Shown here in pieces: positions 26,138 to 33,722 of a stretch of DNA of 64,000 nt. Position numbers and translations under genes: made by a program. Location of the stretch: positions 1 through 64,000 of the forward strand of contig NZ_LRML01000002.1 in the NCBI RefSeq assembly GCF_001647285.1, given 5' to 3'. The notes below the pieces were generated by a model. That model was not told the origin of the DNA and searched no databases. It saw only the letters and a list, made by a program, of their open reading frames with translations. Within the stretch, counting starts at the first letter, position 1. Every line of letters begins with the position of its first letter. The stretch comes from Rufibacter roseus. Its GTDB lineage: Bacteria > Bacteroidota > Bacteroidia > Cytophagales > Hymenobacteraceae.

Positions 26138-26773
26138 CTATAGCGTTTTAAAAGAATAGCCCAGCGCAGAGAAATACTCCAAAAAACGGGGTAAAACGTA
26201 TTTAAGAGTTTTTTCTGCTTTCAAGCTGTCGTGCATTACTACTATGGAACCTGGGCCCGATACTGCTATGGTTTTTTGCAGGCTTTCTTCTGGAGCCAGC
26301 GAAGCGTCAAAATCATAGCTGAGACTGCTCCACATTACTACCTGGTACTTGTGTTTCAGCTTACGCAGATGCCCCCAGGTCAGTTGGCCGTGTGGTGGAC
26401 GGAATAATTTTTTATCTGGTGCTGACCCGACTATACTTTCCAGAGCGGCCTGGCATTGCTCCACTTCTGCAAAGTATTTCTGCGGCGAATGTTGCCACGC
26501 TTTTACATGATGAAAGGTATGGTTTGCCAGCAAATGGCCTTGCTCCAGCACTTGTTGCGCTATGGCTGGGTGGCGCTGCACATTGTCTCCCACGCAGAAA
26601 AAGGTGGCCTTGGCGTTGTACTGCTGTAGTTGGTCAAGTACAAAAGGGGTCACCTCCGGAATAGGCCCATCATCAAAGGTCAGGAACAAGGTTTTCTCCC
26701 GCATCTTCTTTTTCCAAACCACCCCCGGAAATGCCCAGGTAAGTACAGATGGTGTTTTGAAGAATCGAGGCAC
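26138..26773 (-). CDS. Polysaccharide deacetylase (NodB homology)
   Basis: A 211-residue carbohydrate esterase family 4 protein that would remove N-acetyl groups from a glycan or peptidoglycan. Motif 1 is TFDDGP (about 33-38), the metal-binding HxxxH reads HTFHH (about 88-92), and the arginine motif is RPPHGQLTWG (about 125-134). The C-terminal motif IVVMHDS supplies the His. No signal peptide is visible; the N-terminus has one short hydrophobic stretch. The start is GTG at 26773, since no ATG lies before the first motif. Translationally linked to the GT2 gene. Confidence 0.87.
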   Translation of the reverse strand: MPRFFKTPSVLTWAFPGVVWKKKMREKTLFLTFDDGPIPEVTPFVLDQLQQYNAKATFFCVGDNVQRHPAIAQQVLEQGHLLANHTFHHVKAWQHSPQKYFAEVEQCQAALESIVGSAPDKKLFRPPHGQLTWGHLRKLKHKYQVVMWSSLSYDFDASLAPEESLQKTIAVSGPGSIVVMHDSLKAEKTLKYVLPRFLEYFSALGYSFKTL

Positions 26774-26801
26774 AGGATCTGATTTAATGAAGGTGGTTTC
26801 T

Positions 26802-26837
26802 GTTTTGAGCCTGTTTTACGAAAAGCAGGCCTAAAAC
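26802..26837. repeat. 36-bp GTTTT...AAAAC palindrome, copy 7
   Basis: A well-preserved copy with arms GTTTTGAGCCTG and CAGGCCTAAAAC, between the phosphatase and deacetylase genes. Confidence 0.65.
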
Positions 26838-26850
26838 GTGACGAGGCAGC

Positions 26851-28074
26851 TTATTTAAACCGGCAGGAAAGCAGCGTGATATCATCGCTGAAGGTGTTGC
26901 CGCTGTTAAAGGCGTCTATCTCCTGCAGCAGTTGCGCATGTATGTTTCGGGAACTCACGTAACGGCAGCATTTCAGGAAGTTGATGGTATTTTCTACGCC
27001 GTATTCGTCTTCGTCCTTGTTGAATACTTCGGTGAGGCCATCGGTGTAGCAAAGCACAAACGAACGCGGCGGTACCACTACTTTTGTCACCGACAGGAAA
27101 GGAAGCTCATCGAATATTCCCAACATGGTGCAGCCTTCCTCCAACAAACGGTAGGTGTTGTTCTCGTACAGCAGAATGGAAGCGTTATGTCCAGCGTTTA
27201 CGTAGCTAAGCTCTTTGGTCTGCCGGTTGTAAATTCCCAGAAAGCAGGTGATGAACTTCTCAGCTATCGCATTACGGTAGATCAGGTCGTTCAGCTCGGT
27301 GACAATAGTGTTCAGGTTAGTAGTTTGACGCAAAATGGTACGCAGGCCCGCCTGAAAGTTAGACATCAGCAAAGAGGCAGGTACACCTTTTCCAGACACA
27401 TCTGCCACGCAAAACAGGAATTGGTCTTTGTCTATCTGAATAAAATCGTAGTAGTCACCCCCGATAGATGAATGCGGAATATAGGTGGCGTGAATGGATA
27501 CATCTTGGTTGTTGGGCAAAGACTTAGGAAACAGCATGTTTTGCACCTCACGCGCAATTTCTATCTCCTTCCGCATGGCCTCTTGGGTTAACCGGTGCCG
27601 CTCTAACCTTCGGTTTTCCATGGCCACCAGAATAATATTGCTCAAGGTTTGCACAAAACTTAGCGCTCCCAGCGTAGTATAGTACGCATGCACATTCCCG
27701 ATCATGACGAAGGCCAGAATACGGTTGTTGTGCATGATGGGAATCACCGTCTCGAAATCTTGCCAACGGCGGTCTATGTTCAGTTTGGCAAGAGAAGTAA
27801 TCTCCCGGAGTTCAGTGATTGCCTCCGGCAGCTCAATTTCTCTAAAGTTATGTTCTGTCCCGAAACAGACTTTGCACTCCCATTGCTCATCTATGAGAAA
27901 GAGCGAAAGGCGCCTGATGTTCAACTGGGCGAGGAGTGTGAAGTGATAGATTTTATATAGTGCCTCCTCTGGCAGGTTGTTGTTAATGGCTTTCGTAATT
28001 TCCAGCAGAGCAGCTAATTCCAGCTTCTTCAGGTTCAGTTCTTGCTCAATGGTAGGAAATTTCAGTTCTGACAT
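26851..28074 (-). CDS. PP2C-type SpoIIE phosphatase with GAF-like sensor domain
   Basis: A 407-residue protein serine/threonine phosphatase of the SpoIIE/RsbU class. The N-terminal 20-165 region looks like a GAF sensor domain (LAALLEITKAINN, then a helix-sheet pattern). A linker helix leads to the catalytic domain from about 175: AREVQNMLFPK, IGGDYYDFI with the metal Asp pair, ADVSGKGVPASLLMS, and LCYTDGLTEVFN near the end. Such enzymes usually reset partner-switching anti-sigma antagonists or STAS proteins; none is adjacent. It is a single-gene unit. Confidence 0.9.
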   Translation of the reverse strand: MSELKFPTIEQELNLKKLELAALLEITKAINNNLPEEALYKIYHFTLLAQLNIRRLSLFLIDEQWECKVCFGTEHNFREIELPEAITELREITSLAKLNIDRRWQDFETVIPIMHNNRILAFVMIGNVHAYYTTLGALSFVQTLSNIILVAMENRRLERHRLTQEAMRKEIEIAREVQNMLFPKSLPNNQDVSIHATYIPHSSIGGDYYDFIQIDKDQFLFCVADVSGKGVPASLLMSNFQAGLRTILRQTTNLNTIVTELNDLIYRNAIAEKFITCFLGIYNRQTKELSYVNAGHNASILLYENNTYRLLEEGCTMLGIFDELPFLSVTKVVVPPRSFVLCYTDGLTEVFNKDEDEYGVENTINFLKCCRYVSSRNIHAQLLQEIDAFNSGNTFSDDITLLSCRFK

Positions 28075-28281
28075 TTGCTGTTAATGTTTAGGATAGTCTT
28101 TTTACAAGCCATTCCTAATTGTGAGACTTTAGTTTTTGACCGCTGCAGACAAAAGGCAAATTAACAAAAAAAATCCACTGGCGCTTCTTATAGCGGGCAT
28201 AGTAAAGATAATTTTATACTATAAGAGTTGAATGCTCTAACGAAGCCACAGCTCTCACCTGTACTGTATCCTTAGCAAGCA

Positions 28282-28539
28282 CTACTTTGAATTGTGGTTC
28301 AACAATCCTGCTTTAGTGGCCAGAAAATAATATTTTTCAGCTTCTTTGGTAAAATGCTCCGGATCAAAAGGCACTTCTGTGTCTTGGTCGGGGTATAAGC
28401 ATTTTATATAGTTCATGCTAATGAGCCCCCTTAGCGCTTCCTGCAGCTCGTGGTCGGGCAGGTCAAGTTTCTCTTTTAGCTCCAGGTAAGGAGTTACAAA
28501 ATAAAGCTCATCTAAGATGTCGAATTCCTGATCTGTCAT
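28282..28539 (-). CDS. Small conserved protein coupled to a glycosyltransferase
   Basis: An 85-residue protein I cannot name. It has helical, winged-helix-like features (EFDILDELYFVTPYLELKE, then HELQEALRGLISMNYIKCL), an acidic loop and a C-terminal helix pair. No signal or membrane segment. The ATG at 28539 overlaps the glycosyltransferase stop in an ATGA arrangement, which shows translational coupling. The longer frame would start at a TTG (28566) inside the glycosyltransferase and is less likely. Confidence 0.7.
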   Translation of the reverse strand: MTDQEFDILDELYFVTPYLELKEKLDLPDHELQEALRGLISMNYIKCLYPDQDTEVPFDPEHFTKEAEKYYFLATKAGLLNHNSK

Positions 28540-29672
28540 GGGGTAGAATGGTTGCGGCCTTTCCAATTGTAACTTCCTTTAAGACCTAATACTGCTGTCA
28601 GCAATACATACGGGAAGTAGACGAATTGGAGTAGCACTATATATGAAAGTAGCCTCTTTTTCCGAAAAAAGCCTAATACGGCTCCTAATAGAATTAAATC
28701 TGGCAAAAGCTTTAGTAACAAAACCGCTAGAAAGTAACCCCAACAAAGCCACTGAAATACGGCTCCCAAAAAAGAGCAGAACACAATAGCGTTAGCCCCT
28801 ACCACCAGCACTGCCAATAGCCTTGACAGTTTTGAGTCATAATGAGACCATTTACTTGCCCATCGTACCCTTTGTTGTAGCAGCTTACTTAAACTTGCCG
28901 TAGGTCTTGTAGAAACCACTGCTTCTTCAGATTTAGCAAAAGCAATTTGACCAGGAAACACCCGGTGTATTTTGTGGAGGAGGAATTCGTCATCACCGGA
29001 GGCAATCTGCTCATTGCCTGCAAAACCGTTTACGGCATAGAACGCTGCTCTCTCATACGCTATATTCGCCCCGTTGCACATGGTGGCCTGCCCAAGCTGG
29101 ATAGTCGCCGCCCCTACTCCAATCAATGCCGAGAACTCCAGCACTTGTAATCGTTCAAACGTATTTTTAGCAGGTGACAATATCACGGGTCCGCTGATCA
29201 GTTTAGGGTTCAGTTGATGCCGAACCTGATTTAAAGTCAGGAGCCAGTCAGGGTTTACTCGGCAGTCTCCATCGGTACAGGCAATCCATTCGCCTTGGGC
29301 GGCAGCTACTCCTGTTTCTATGGCTGCCTTTTTCTGCCTCTTTTCCGGAAAAGAGGCCAAAAACAGAAGCCTGATGTTCAACTCACTCCTTTGCTGGTAC
29401 TGTTCTACTAGTTGAGGGGTGTTGTCTTCTGAATGATCATCAACGACCAATACTTCAAAGCCAGATTTAGGGTAACGCTGCTTTTCTAAATCAGACAATA
29501 ATTCAACAATGGTAGATGCTTCGTTACGGACTGGAACAATGACAGTAAAAAATGCTTGATCAGCCTCAGAGGAATTGATAATACAAGGAATGTTGTTCCA
29601 GGCCAGCCAATACCGCAGAATGTAAAAAGCGTAAACCAGCAGCGGCAGAAAAAGCAAAGACTGCAGTATCAA
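28536..29672 (-). CDS. Membrane glycosyltransferase, family 2
   Basis: A 378-residue GT2 enzyme with an N-terminal membrane helix (about 3-22), a GT-A domain (TVIVPVRNEASTIVELL at about 43-59, VVDDHSEDNT, CTDGDCRVNPDW, QQRVRWASKW) and C-terminal helices at about 285-365. It resembles the other GT2 gene at 25 kb in architecture but is clearly diverged. The start appears to be TTG at 29672, overlapping the TGA of the upstream flippase-like gene (TTGA), so translation is likely coupled; no ATG is suitably placed. Confidence 0.85.
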   Translation of the reverse strand: MILQSLLFLPLLVYAFYILRYWLAWNNIPCIINSSEADQAFFTVIVPVRNEASTIVELLSDLEKQRYPKSGFEVLVVDDHSEDNTPQLVEQYQQRSELNIRLLFLASFPEKRQKKAAIETGVAAAQGEWIACTDGDCRVNPDWLLTLNQVRHQLNPKLISGPVILSPAKNTFERLQVLEFSALIGVGAATIQLGQATMCNGANIAYERAAFYAVNGFAGNEQIASGDDEFLLHKIHRVFPGQIAFAKSEEAVVSTRPTASLSKLLQQRVRWASKWSHYDSKLSRLLAVLVVGANAIVFCSFLGAVFQWLCWGYFLAVLLLKLLPDLILLGAVLGFFRKKRLLSYIVLLQFVYFPYVLLTAVLGLKGSYNWKGRNHSTP

Positions 29673-30679
29673 CGGGTATTGGAAAGTTTTAGCGGTAGCA
29701 CAAATACCAGCCCCAGTACACTGGGTAGCGCAATGTTAATGGCCCACAATGACAAACTAGCCCCCAACACTAGAAGTGTGTCTTGCCCCATCAGCCCGAA
29801 AAAGAACATAGCCGAAAGCTCACGCATGCCTATATCAGCCAAAGCGTTGATTGACGGCACCACCGATTTCAGCAGAAAAGTACCTGCCACGCCCCACACG
29901 TAAAGGTCAAGTGAAAGATTTACGCCAAAAGCCCAAAGCAGCAAAATAAACTGGAACATAAACACCGCATACCTCAACCCCGACAGCATTAACACATACA
30001 TTAATTCAGCAGCACTGAACTGCCCCACCACCGCAAAATAATGCACCCATCGCCTCAGGTACGGCACTTTCTCCAGCAAAGCAACGGCCCACTGAAAACT
30101 GAACAACAAGGCAAGGGCCCAGCCGTTTAGCATCAGCAGGCCAACGGCTACTGAGAAACCCACTGGCGTGGCTAGCGGCATGTAATAACTGTAAAAGAAA
30201 AAGGCCAGCGCACCGGAGCCTACCAGTAAGGTAGCGTACAGTTGGCAGAGCCTACCCAATAAAATGGCTCCAATAGCGTCGGCTCTGTTTTTTTTATGCA
30301 AAGTCAGAATTCTGCCGGCATAATCACCTACACGGTTTGGGGTTATAAAGCCCAATGACAAACCAACCAATACCGCTTTGTAAGCGCTCCAAAACGAGAG
30401 TTTCTCTATTTTCCCGGAAAGGTATTGCCACTTAAAAGCTTCAACCCCCCAATTAAGCGGGAGCAGCAATAAAGCCATTATCACTGCAACTTTTTCCTGG
30501 GCCCATACCTTTAGAAGAGTCTGGCTAGAAAATGCGGAATGGGTGCTGGCGTCTAAAACTGCTTCGCGGAGGTAGTACAACGTTAAACCCAGCACCGCCA
30601 GCTTCCCCACCCACACCAAAAGGCGCAGAGGTAGCCGCACATTGCCAGATTGTTCGTATTTTTGTACTTTATGATTCAT
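29669..30679 (-). CDS. Flippase-like membrane protein (LPG synthase TM family)
   Basis: A 336-residue integral membrane protein of the lysylphosphatidylglycerol synthase transmembrane-domain family, with about eight hydrophobic segments. The family motif GLSLGFITPNRVGDYAGR is at about 104-121, and SVVPSINALADIGMRELSA near 286-304 is a second conserved part. It lacks the aminoacyl-transferase domain of MprF, so a lipid-flippase role is inferred. With the GT2 and 85-residue genes it forms a three-gene coupled unit. The ATG at 30679 overlaps the start codon region of ruvC on the other strand by 9 bp; a GTG 13 codons later (30640) is an alternative start. Confidence 0.85.
   Translation of the reverse strand: MNHKVQKYEQSGNVRLPLRLLVWVGKLAVLGLTLYYLREAVLDASTHSAFSSQTLLKVWAQEKVAVIMALLLLPLNWGVEAFKWQYLSGKIEKLSFWSAYKAVLVGLSLGFITPNRVGDYAGRILTLHKKNRADAIGAILLGRLCQLYATLLVGSGALAFFFYSYYMPLATPVGFSVAVGLLMLNGWALALLFSFQWAVALLEKVPYLRRWVHYFAVVGQFSAAELMYVLMLSGLRYAVFMFQFILLLWAFGVNLSLDLYVWGVAGTFLLKSVVPSINALADIGMRELSAMFFFGLMGQDTLLVLGASLSLWAINIALPSVLGLVFVLPLKLSNTR
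30657..30664 (+). promoter_or_regulatory. -7 box of ruvC, inside the flippase-like gene
   Basis: TATTTTTG fits TAnnTTTG and ends 6 bp before the ruvC ATG. Transcription would then begin at or next to the start codon. It lies in the opposing coding sequence. Confidence 0.5.
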
Positions 30680-31240
30680 TCCACCGCTGTTCTTCCTAAC
30701 AATAAGTTAATTCTTGGAGTTGACCCAGGCACCAACGTAATGGGCTACGGCCTTATTGAGGTGAATGGCTCCAAAATCACCGTGCTCCAGTATGGGGTTC
30801 TGCAACTGAAGAGTTACGCGAACCACGCCGTAAAACTGAAGAAAATTTTTGACAGTACCTTACGTTTAATTACTGAATACCTTCCGGACGAGATGGCCAT
30901 TGAGGCCCCGTTCTATGGCACTAACGTACAGTCAATGTTAAAGTTGGGTCGAGCACAGGGTGTAGCCATAGCCGCTGCTTTGTCAAGAGACATTCCGTAC
31001 GTGGAATATGCTCCTAAAAAAATTAAGCAGTCAGTAACGGGAAACGGAAACGCTTCTAAGGAACAGGTGGCCGCCATGTTGTTGCAAATCCTTAAAATAA
31101 AAGAAGCCCCTAAGTTTTTAGATGCTACCGACGCTCTGGCAGTTGCCCTATGCCACCACTACGCCCAAGGAGGAAACCAGAAAGCCGGCGGTAAATCTTG
31201 GAAAGCCTTTCTTACTGAAAATCCTGATAGGGTGAGATAG
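30671..31240 (+). CDS. ruvC: Holliday junction resolvase RuvC
   Basis: Cuts Holliday junctions together with RuvAB in recombinational repair. The protein is 189 residues. Acidic catalytic residues are seen in LGVDPGTNVMGYG (Asp18), MAIEAPF (Glu about 77) and the C-terminal DATDALAVALCHH. I use the ATG at 30671; the open frame extends to 30650 only through a weak TTG. The start lies within the first codons of the divergent flippase-like gene, so the mRNA may have little or no leader. Confidence 0.93.
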   Translation: MIHSTAVLPNNKLILGVDPGTNVMGYGLIEVNGSKITVLQYGVLQLKSYANHAVKLKKIFDSTLRLITEYLPDEMAIEAPFYGTNVQSMLKLGRAQGVAIAAALSRDIPYVEYAPKKIKQSVTGNGNASKEQVAAMLLQILKIKEAPKFLDATDALAVALCHHYAQGGNQKAGGKSWKAFLTENPDRVR

Positions 31241-31242
31241 TT

Positions 31243-31384
31243 TTCGTTGCTCGTTATTTGTTGATCGATTCAATTGGGTGGTATAAATTAAGAGAGGTGT
31301 TTTCGGCCTGTTTTTCAGGAAACAGACCAAAAACACCTCATTTTTTTGAACTCGAATAACGAGCAACGAATAACGAACAACGAT
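31243..31384. repeat. Inverted repeat with TCGTTGCTCGTTAT units flanking a palindrome copy
   Basis: The 16-bp arm TTCGTTGCTCGTTATT at 31243-31258 recurs exactly in inverse orientation at 31355-31370. The right arm continues with a second 14-bp unit (TCGTTGTTCGTTAT on the minus strand). Copy 8 of the GTTTT palindrome sits between the arms. The element lies directly after the ruvC stop and before the HIT gene. Confidence 0.7.
31299..31334. repeat. 36-bp GTTTT...AAAAC palindrome, copy 8
   Basis: Arms GTTTTCGGCCTG and CAGACCAAAAAC, with the stem extended outward (AGGT / ACCT) and a T run after it. It probably acts as the ruvC terminator. Confidence 0.65.
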
Positions 31385-31777
31385 CTAAAGCTCTCTTCTG
31401 ATCTGCTCCGCTATCTGCTCCATTTCAGCTGACTCTAACTTTTGCTTGGGGTTGCTAAAGTTCATATCAGAGATTGAATTGATAGGCACCAAATGTATAT
31501 GAGCGTGTGGTACTTCAAGCCCCACAACCGCCACACCAACTCTCGCACAGGGTACTGCTTTTTCTATAGCTTTGGCTACTTTCTGAGAGAACTTATGCAA
31601 ATCCGCCAGCGTATCCGGTTCTAAGTCAAATATATAATCTACTGGTTCTTTAGGTATCACTAATGTGTGGCCCTTTACCAGAGGGATCACATCTAAAAAA
31701 GCGAGGAAACGGTCATCCTCTAAAACCTTATAGGCAGGTATTTCGCCTTTTACAATCTTTGAGAAGATAGTTTCCAT
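31385..31777 (-). CDS. HIT family nucleotide-binding protein
   Basis: A 130-residue histidine-triad protein (Hint/HinT branch), a hydrolase of nucleotide phosphoramidates and related conjugates. The N-terminus IFSKIVKGEIPAYKVLEDD is characteristic and the triad reads PHAHIHLVP at about 99-107. It begins 4 bp after greA and is co-transcribed with it, a common pairing in Bacteroidota. Confidence 0.94.
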   Translation of the reverse strand: METIFSKIVKGEIPAYKVLEDDRFLAFLDVIPLVKGHTLVIPKEPVDYIFDLEPDTLADLHKFSQKVAKAIEKAVPCARVGVAVVGLEVPHAHIHLVPINSISDMNFSNPKQKLESAEMEQIAEQIRREL

Positions 31778-31781
31778 ACGC

Positions 31782-32255
31782 TTACCGTGAAATATCCAGA
31801 ATTTCGAAGCGTAGTTTTCCGGCCGGTACGGTGATCTCAGCGATATCTCCCACTGATTTACCCAATAATCCTTTACCGATTGGCGACTTCACTGATATCT
31901 TGCCGGCAGCCAGATTGGCTTCTTCCTCGGCTACCAGCGTGTACACCATCTCCATGTTATTGTTCAGGTTCTTCAGCTTTACTTTAGAGAGAATCAGAGC
32001 CTTTGAAAGGTCAAGGTTTGACTCATCAATCAAGCGTGCGTTACCTACCGCCTCCTCCAGTTTAGAAATTTTCAATTCTAAGTGTCCTTGAGCGTCTTTG
32101 GCGGCGTCATACTCAGCGTTCTCGCTTAAGTCTCCTTTATCACGGGCCTCGGCTAATTGCCGAGCCACCTCTGCACGTCCTTTTGTCTTCAGCTCATGCA
32201 ACTCATCTTTGAGTTTCTGTAATCCTTCTGGGGTGTAATAAGATACTGAGGCCAT
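31782..32255 (-). CDS. greA: Transcription elongation factor GreA
   Basis: A 157-residue GreA. It rescues backtracked RNA polymerase by stimulating transcript cleavage. The N-terminal coiled coil (about 1-75, with RGDLSENAEYDAAKDAQGH-type tip, here DKGDLSENAEYDAAK) carries the acidic tip residues, and the C-terminal globular FKBP-like domain (about 80-157) has SVGDIAEITVPAGKLRFEI. First gene of a greA-HIT unit. Its leader has a hairpin followed by a T run (see 32288-32318). Confidence 0.95.
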   Translation of the reverse strand: MASVSYYTPEGLQKLKDELHELKTKGRAEVARQLAEARDKGDLSENAEYDAAKDAQGHLELKISKLEEAVGNARLIDESNLDLSKALILSKVKLKNLNNNMEMVYTLVAEEEANLAAGKISVKSPIGKGLLGKSVGDIAEITVPAGKLRFEILDISR

Positions 32256-32287
32256 ATTTTAATGGGTTAGTATAATGAGTAAAAAAG

Positions 32288-32318
32288 AAGAACGGCCTTC
32301 CGTCTGGAGACCGTTCTT
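32288..32318 (-). terminator. Terminator-like hairpin in the greA leader
   Basis: On the minus strand AAGAACGG pairs with CCGTTCTT around a 15-nt loop and is followed by CTTTTTT. It is about 33 nt before the greA start codon with no gene upstream on that strand, so it could attenuate greA or end a short leader RNA. Confidence 0.6.
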
Positions 32319-32441
32319 TTGCTAAGGTAGTACTTATTTTCAAAAAGACCATTCCACCAGCTCTTTTTTTAACCTTACCCAACAGGCAACATACGTACAA
32401 CAGCAACAGGTAAACCAGCAGCCATCATTATCTAATTTTCT

Positions 32442-32477
32442 GTTTTGGGGCTCTTTTCTCAAAACTGAATTAAAAAC
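32442..32477. repeat. 36-bp GTTTT...AAAAC palindrome, copy 9
   Basis: A degenerate copy beginning GTTTTGGGGCTC and ending AATTAAAAAC, upstream of the ppx promoter. Confidence 0.5.
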
Positions 32478-32512
32478 AGAAGGCTTTCTTTACCCCTTTT
32501 TGAATTAAGGAC

Positions 32513-32520
32513 TATATTTG
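32513..32520 (+). promoter_or_regulatory. -7 box of ppx, 6 bp before the ATG
   Basis: TATATTTG fits TAnnTTTG. A weak -33 (TTTA at 32489-32492, 20-bp spacer) precedes it. The start of transcription would fall at the start codon. Confidence 0.5.
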
Positions 32521-32526
32521 TTTTAC

Positions 32527-33456
32527 ATGATATTATCAGATTCCACTAAACCCCTGCTGAAGCTTGCCGCCGTTGATATTGGGTCTAACGCTGTGCGCTG
32601 CCAGATTTCCAATGTGTTCAGGTTCGCTGACCATACCCTCTTCAAAAGAGTAGAGTACATACGGTACCCCATGCGCCTGGGCGAAGACGTATTTGCTTCC
32701 GGTATTATCTCCAGACCTAAGGCTGAGAAATTCATTAAGTTCCTGCACGCCTTACAGTTACTTATGCAGGTGCACGAAGTCAATGATTATATGATTTGTG
32801 CCACCTCTGCCATGCGCTCCGCCCACAACGCCCCAGAGATACTGGCCGAGGTACATAAAAAACTGGGCTTGCAAATTCAGGTGATCGACGGAACTACCGA
32901 AGCTGATCTTATCAACATGGTGATAAGGCAGCAGCTGGATGACCGAAATTACCTGCACATAGACGTTGGTGGCGGTAGCACTGAATTTAACATATATGTA
33001 AACCGTCTTAAAGTAGCCTCGCGTTCCTTTGAACAGGGTTCTATCAGGCATATGCAAGGCGATGAATCTCTGGAAATCTGGCAAGGCATGCAAACCTGGG
33101 TAACGGAAAATGCACGTTTACACCACGTTACCCGCGCCATTGGCACCGGAGGTAACATAAATAAGATATATGACCTTGCCCGTAAAACAGCAGGTAAGCC
33201 AATATTTAGAAAACAGATAGAGGAAGTGGTGGAACATATTTCCAGCCTTACCATGGAAGAGCGGGTGAAGGTACTGCTCCTGAACGCCGACCGTGCCGAC
33301 GTGATAGTGCCCGCTGCTGAGATCTATCTTTCTGCCATGAAGTGGGCACATATTGAAAGCATGTTGGTTCCGCAGGTAGGTCTAAAAGATGGGATGCTGC
33401 AAATGCTTTTTGAACGGCACCAAGGCGCTACCCAACACCATTTTAAGATGGAGTAG
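32527..33456 (+). CDS. ppx: Ppx/GppA family phosphatase (exopolyphosphatase)
   Basis: A 309-residue member of the Ppx/GppA family, which removes terminal phosphates from polyphosphate or hydrolyses pppGpp. The ASKHA-fold phosphate loops are AAVDIGSNAVRCQI near 15-28 and HIDVGGGSTEFNI near 140-152; GTGGNINKI at about 205 completes the site. It ends facing ppk, and the pairing supports a role in polyphosphate turnover. I use the ATG at 32527 rather than the TTG at 32518, which is itself the end of a -7 box. Confidence 0.9.
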   Translation: MILSDSTKPLLKLAAVDIGSNAVRCQISNVFRFADHTLFKRVEYIRYPMRLGEDVFASGIISRPKAEKFIKFLHALQLLMQVHEVNDYMICATSAMRSAHNAPEILAEVHKKLGLQIQVIDGTTEADLINMVIRQQLDDRNYLHIDVGGGSTEFNIYVNRLKVASRSFEQGSIRHMQGDESLEIWQGMQTWVTENARLHHVTRAIGTGGNINKIYDLARKTAGKPIFRKQIEEVVEHISSLTMEERVKVLLLNADRADVIVPAAEIYLSAMKWAHIESMLVPQVGLKDGMLQMLFERHQGATQHHFKME

Positions 33457-33459
33457 AAA

Positions 33460-33523
33460 AAGGTCAGGCTTCTGTTTTAGGCTTAGTTTCCTTAAAAGAA
33501 GCCTAAAACAGAAGCCTGACCTT
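33460..33523. terminator. Bidirectional terminator with 25-bp perfect stem
   Basis: 33460-33484 and 33499-33523 are exact inverted repeats of 25 bp around a 14-nt loop. The inner part is copy 10 of the GTTTT palindrome; the outer part (AAGGTCAGGCTTCT) is extra. It separates ppx and ppk. Confidence 0.85.
33474..33509. repeat. 36-bp GTTTT...AAAAC palindrome, copy 10
   Basis: Perfect arms (GTTTTAGGCTT / AAGCCTAAAAC) nested inside the longer 25-bp inverted repeat. Confidence 0.65.
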
Positions 33524-33639
33524 GAAGTAGCTTGCGTACAGTTGCAAGAGGTAGGCACAAAAGGTAGGTGCTTTACATTTACCTGACATCTAATCAGAAG
33601 CAGCACCTTCCTGTTTCTAATGGCTACGGCTACTGGCGC

Positions 33640-33676
33640 AGACACTAGCAGGTCTGAAAGACACTGCTAGGTCTTT
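33640..33676. repeat. Imperfect palindrome containing CTAGCAG / CTGCTAG
   Basis: AGACACTAGCAGGTCT is followed, after a 2-nt gap, by AAGACACTGCTAGGTCTT. The two halves read as an imperfect inverted repeat and also share AGACACT in direct orientation. It lies downstream of ppk and is unrelated to the GTTTT family. Confidence 0.5.
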
Positions 33677-33722
33677 AGAGCAGGTAATTTAAAACCCTTG
33701 ATTACCTTCACTCCTTCTCTCA

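Noticed and set aside
26932-27471. 179-codon plus-strand ORF inside the SpoIIE phosphatase gene
   Set aside because: Antisense shadow of a well-conserved gene; no motifs, no start context.
28125-28165. Nineteenth copy of the GTTTT palindrome near 28130
   Set aside because: It begins GTTTTTGACCGC but the right arm and the A-run centre are missing.
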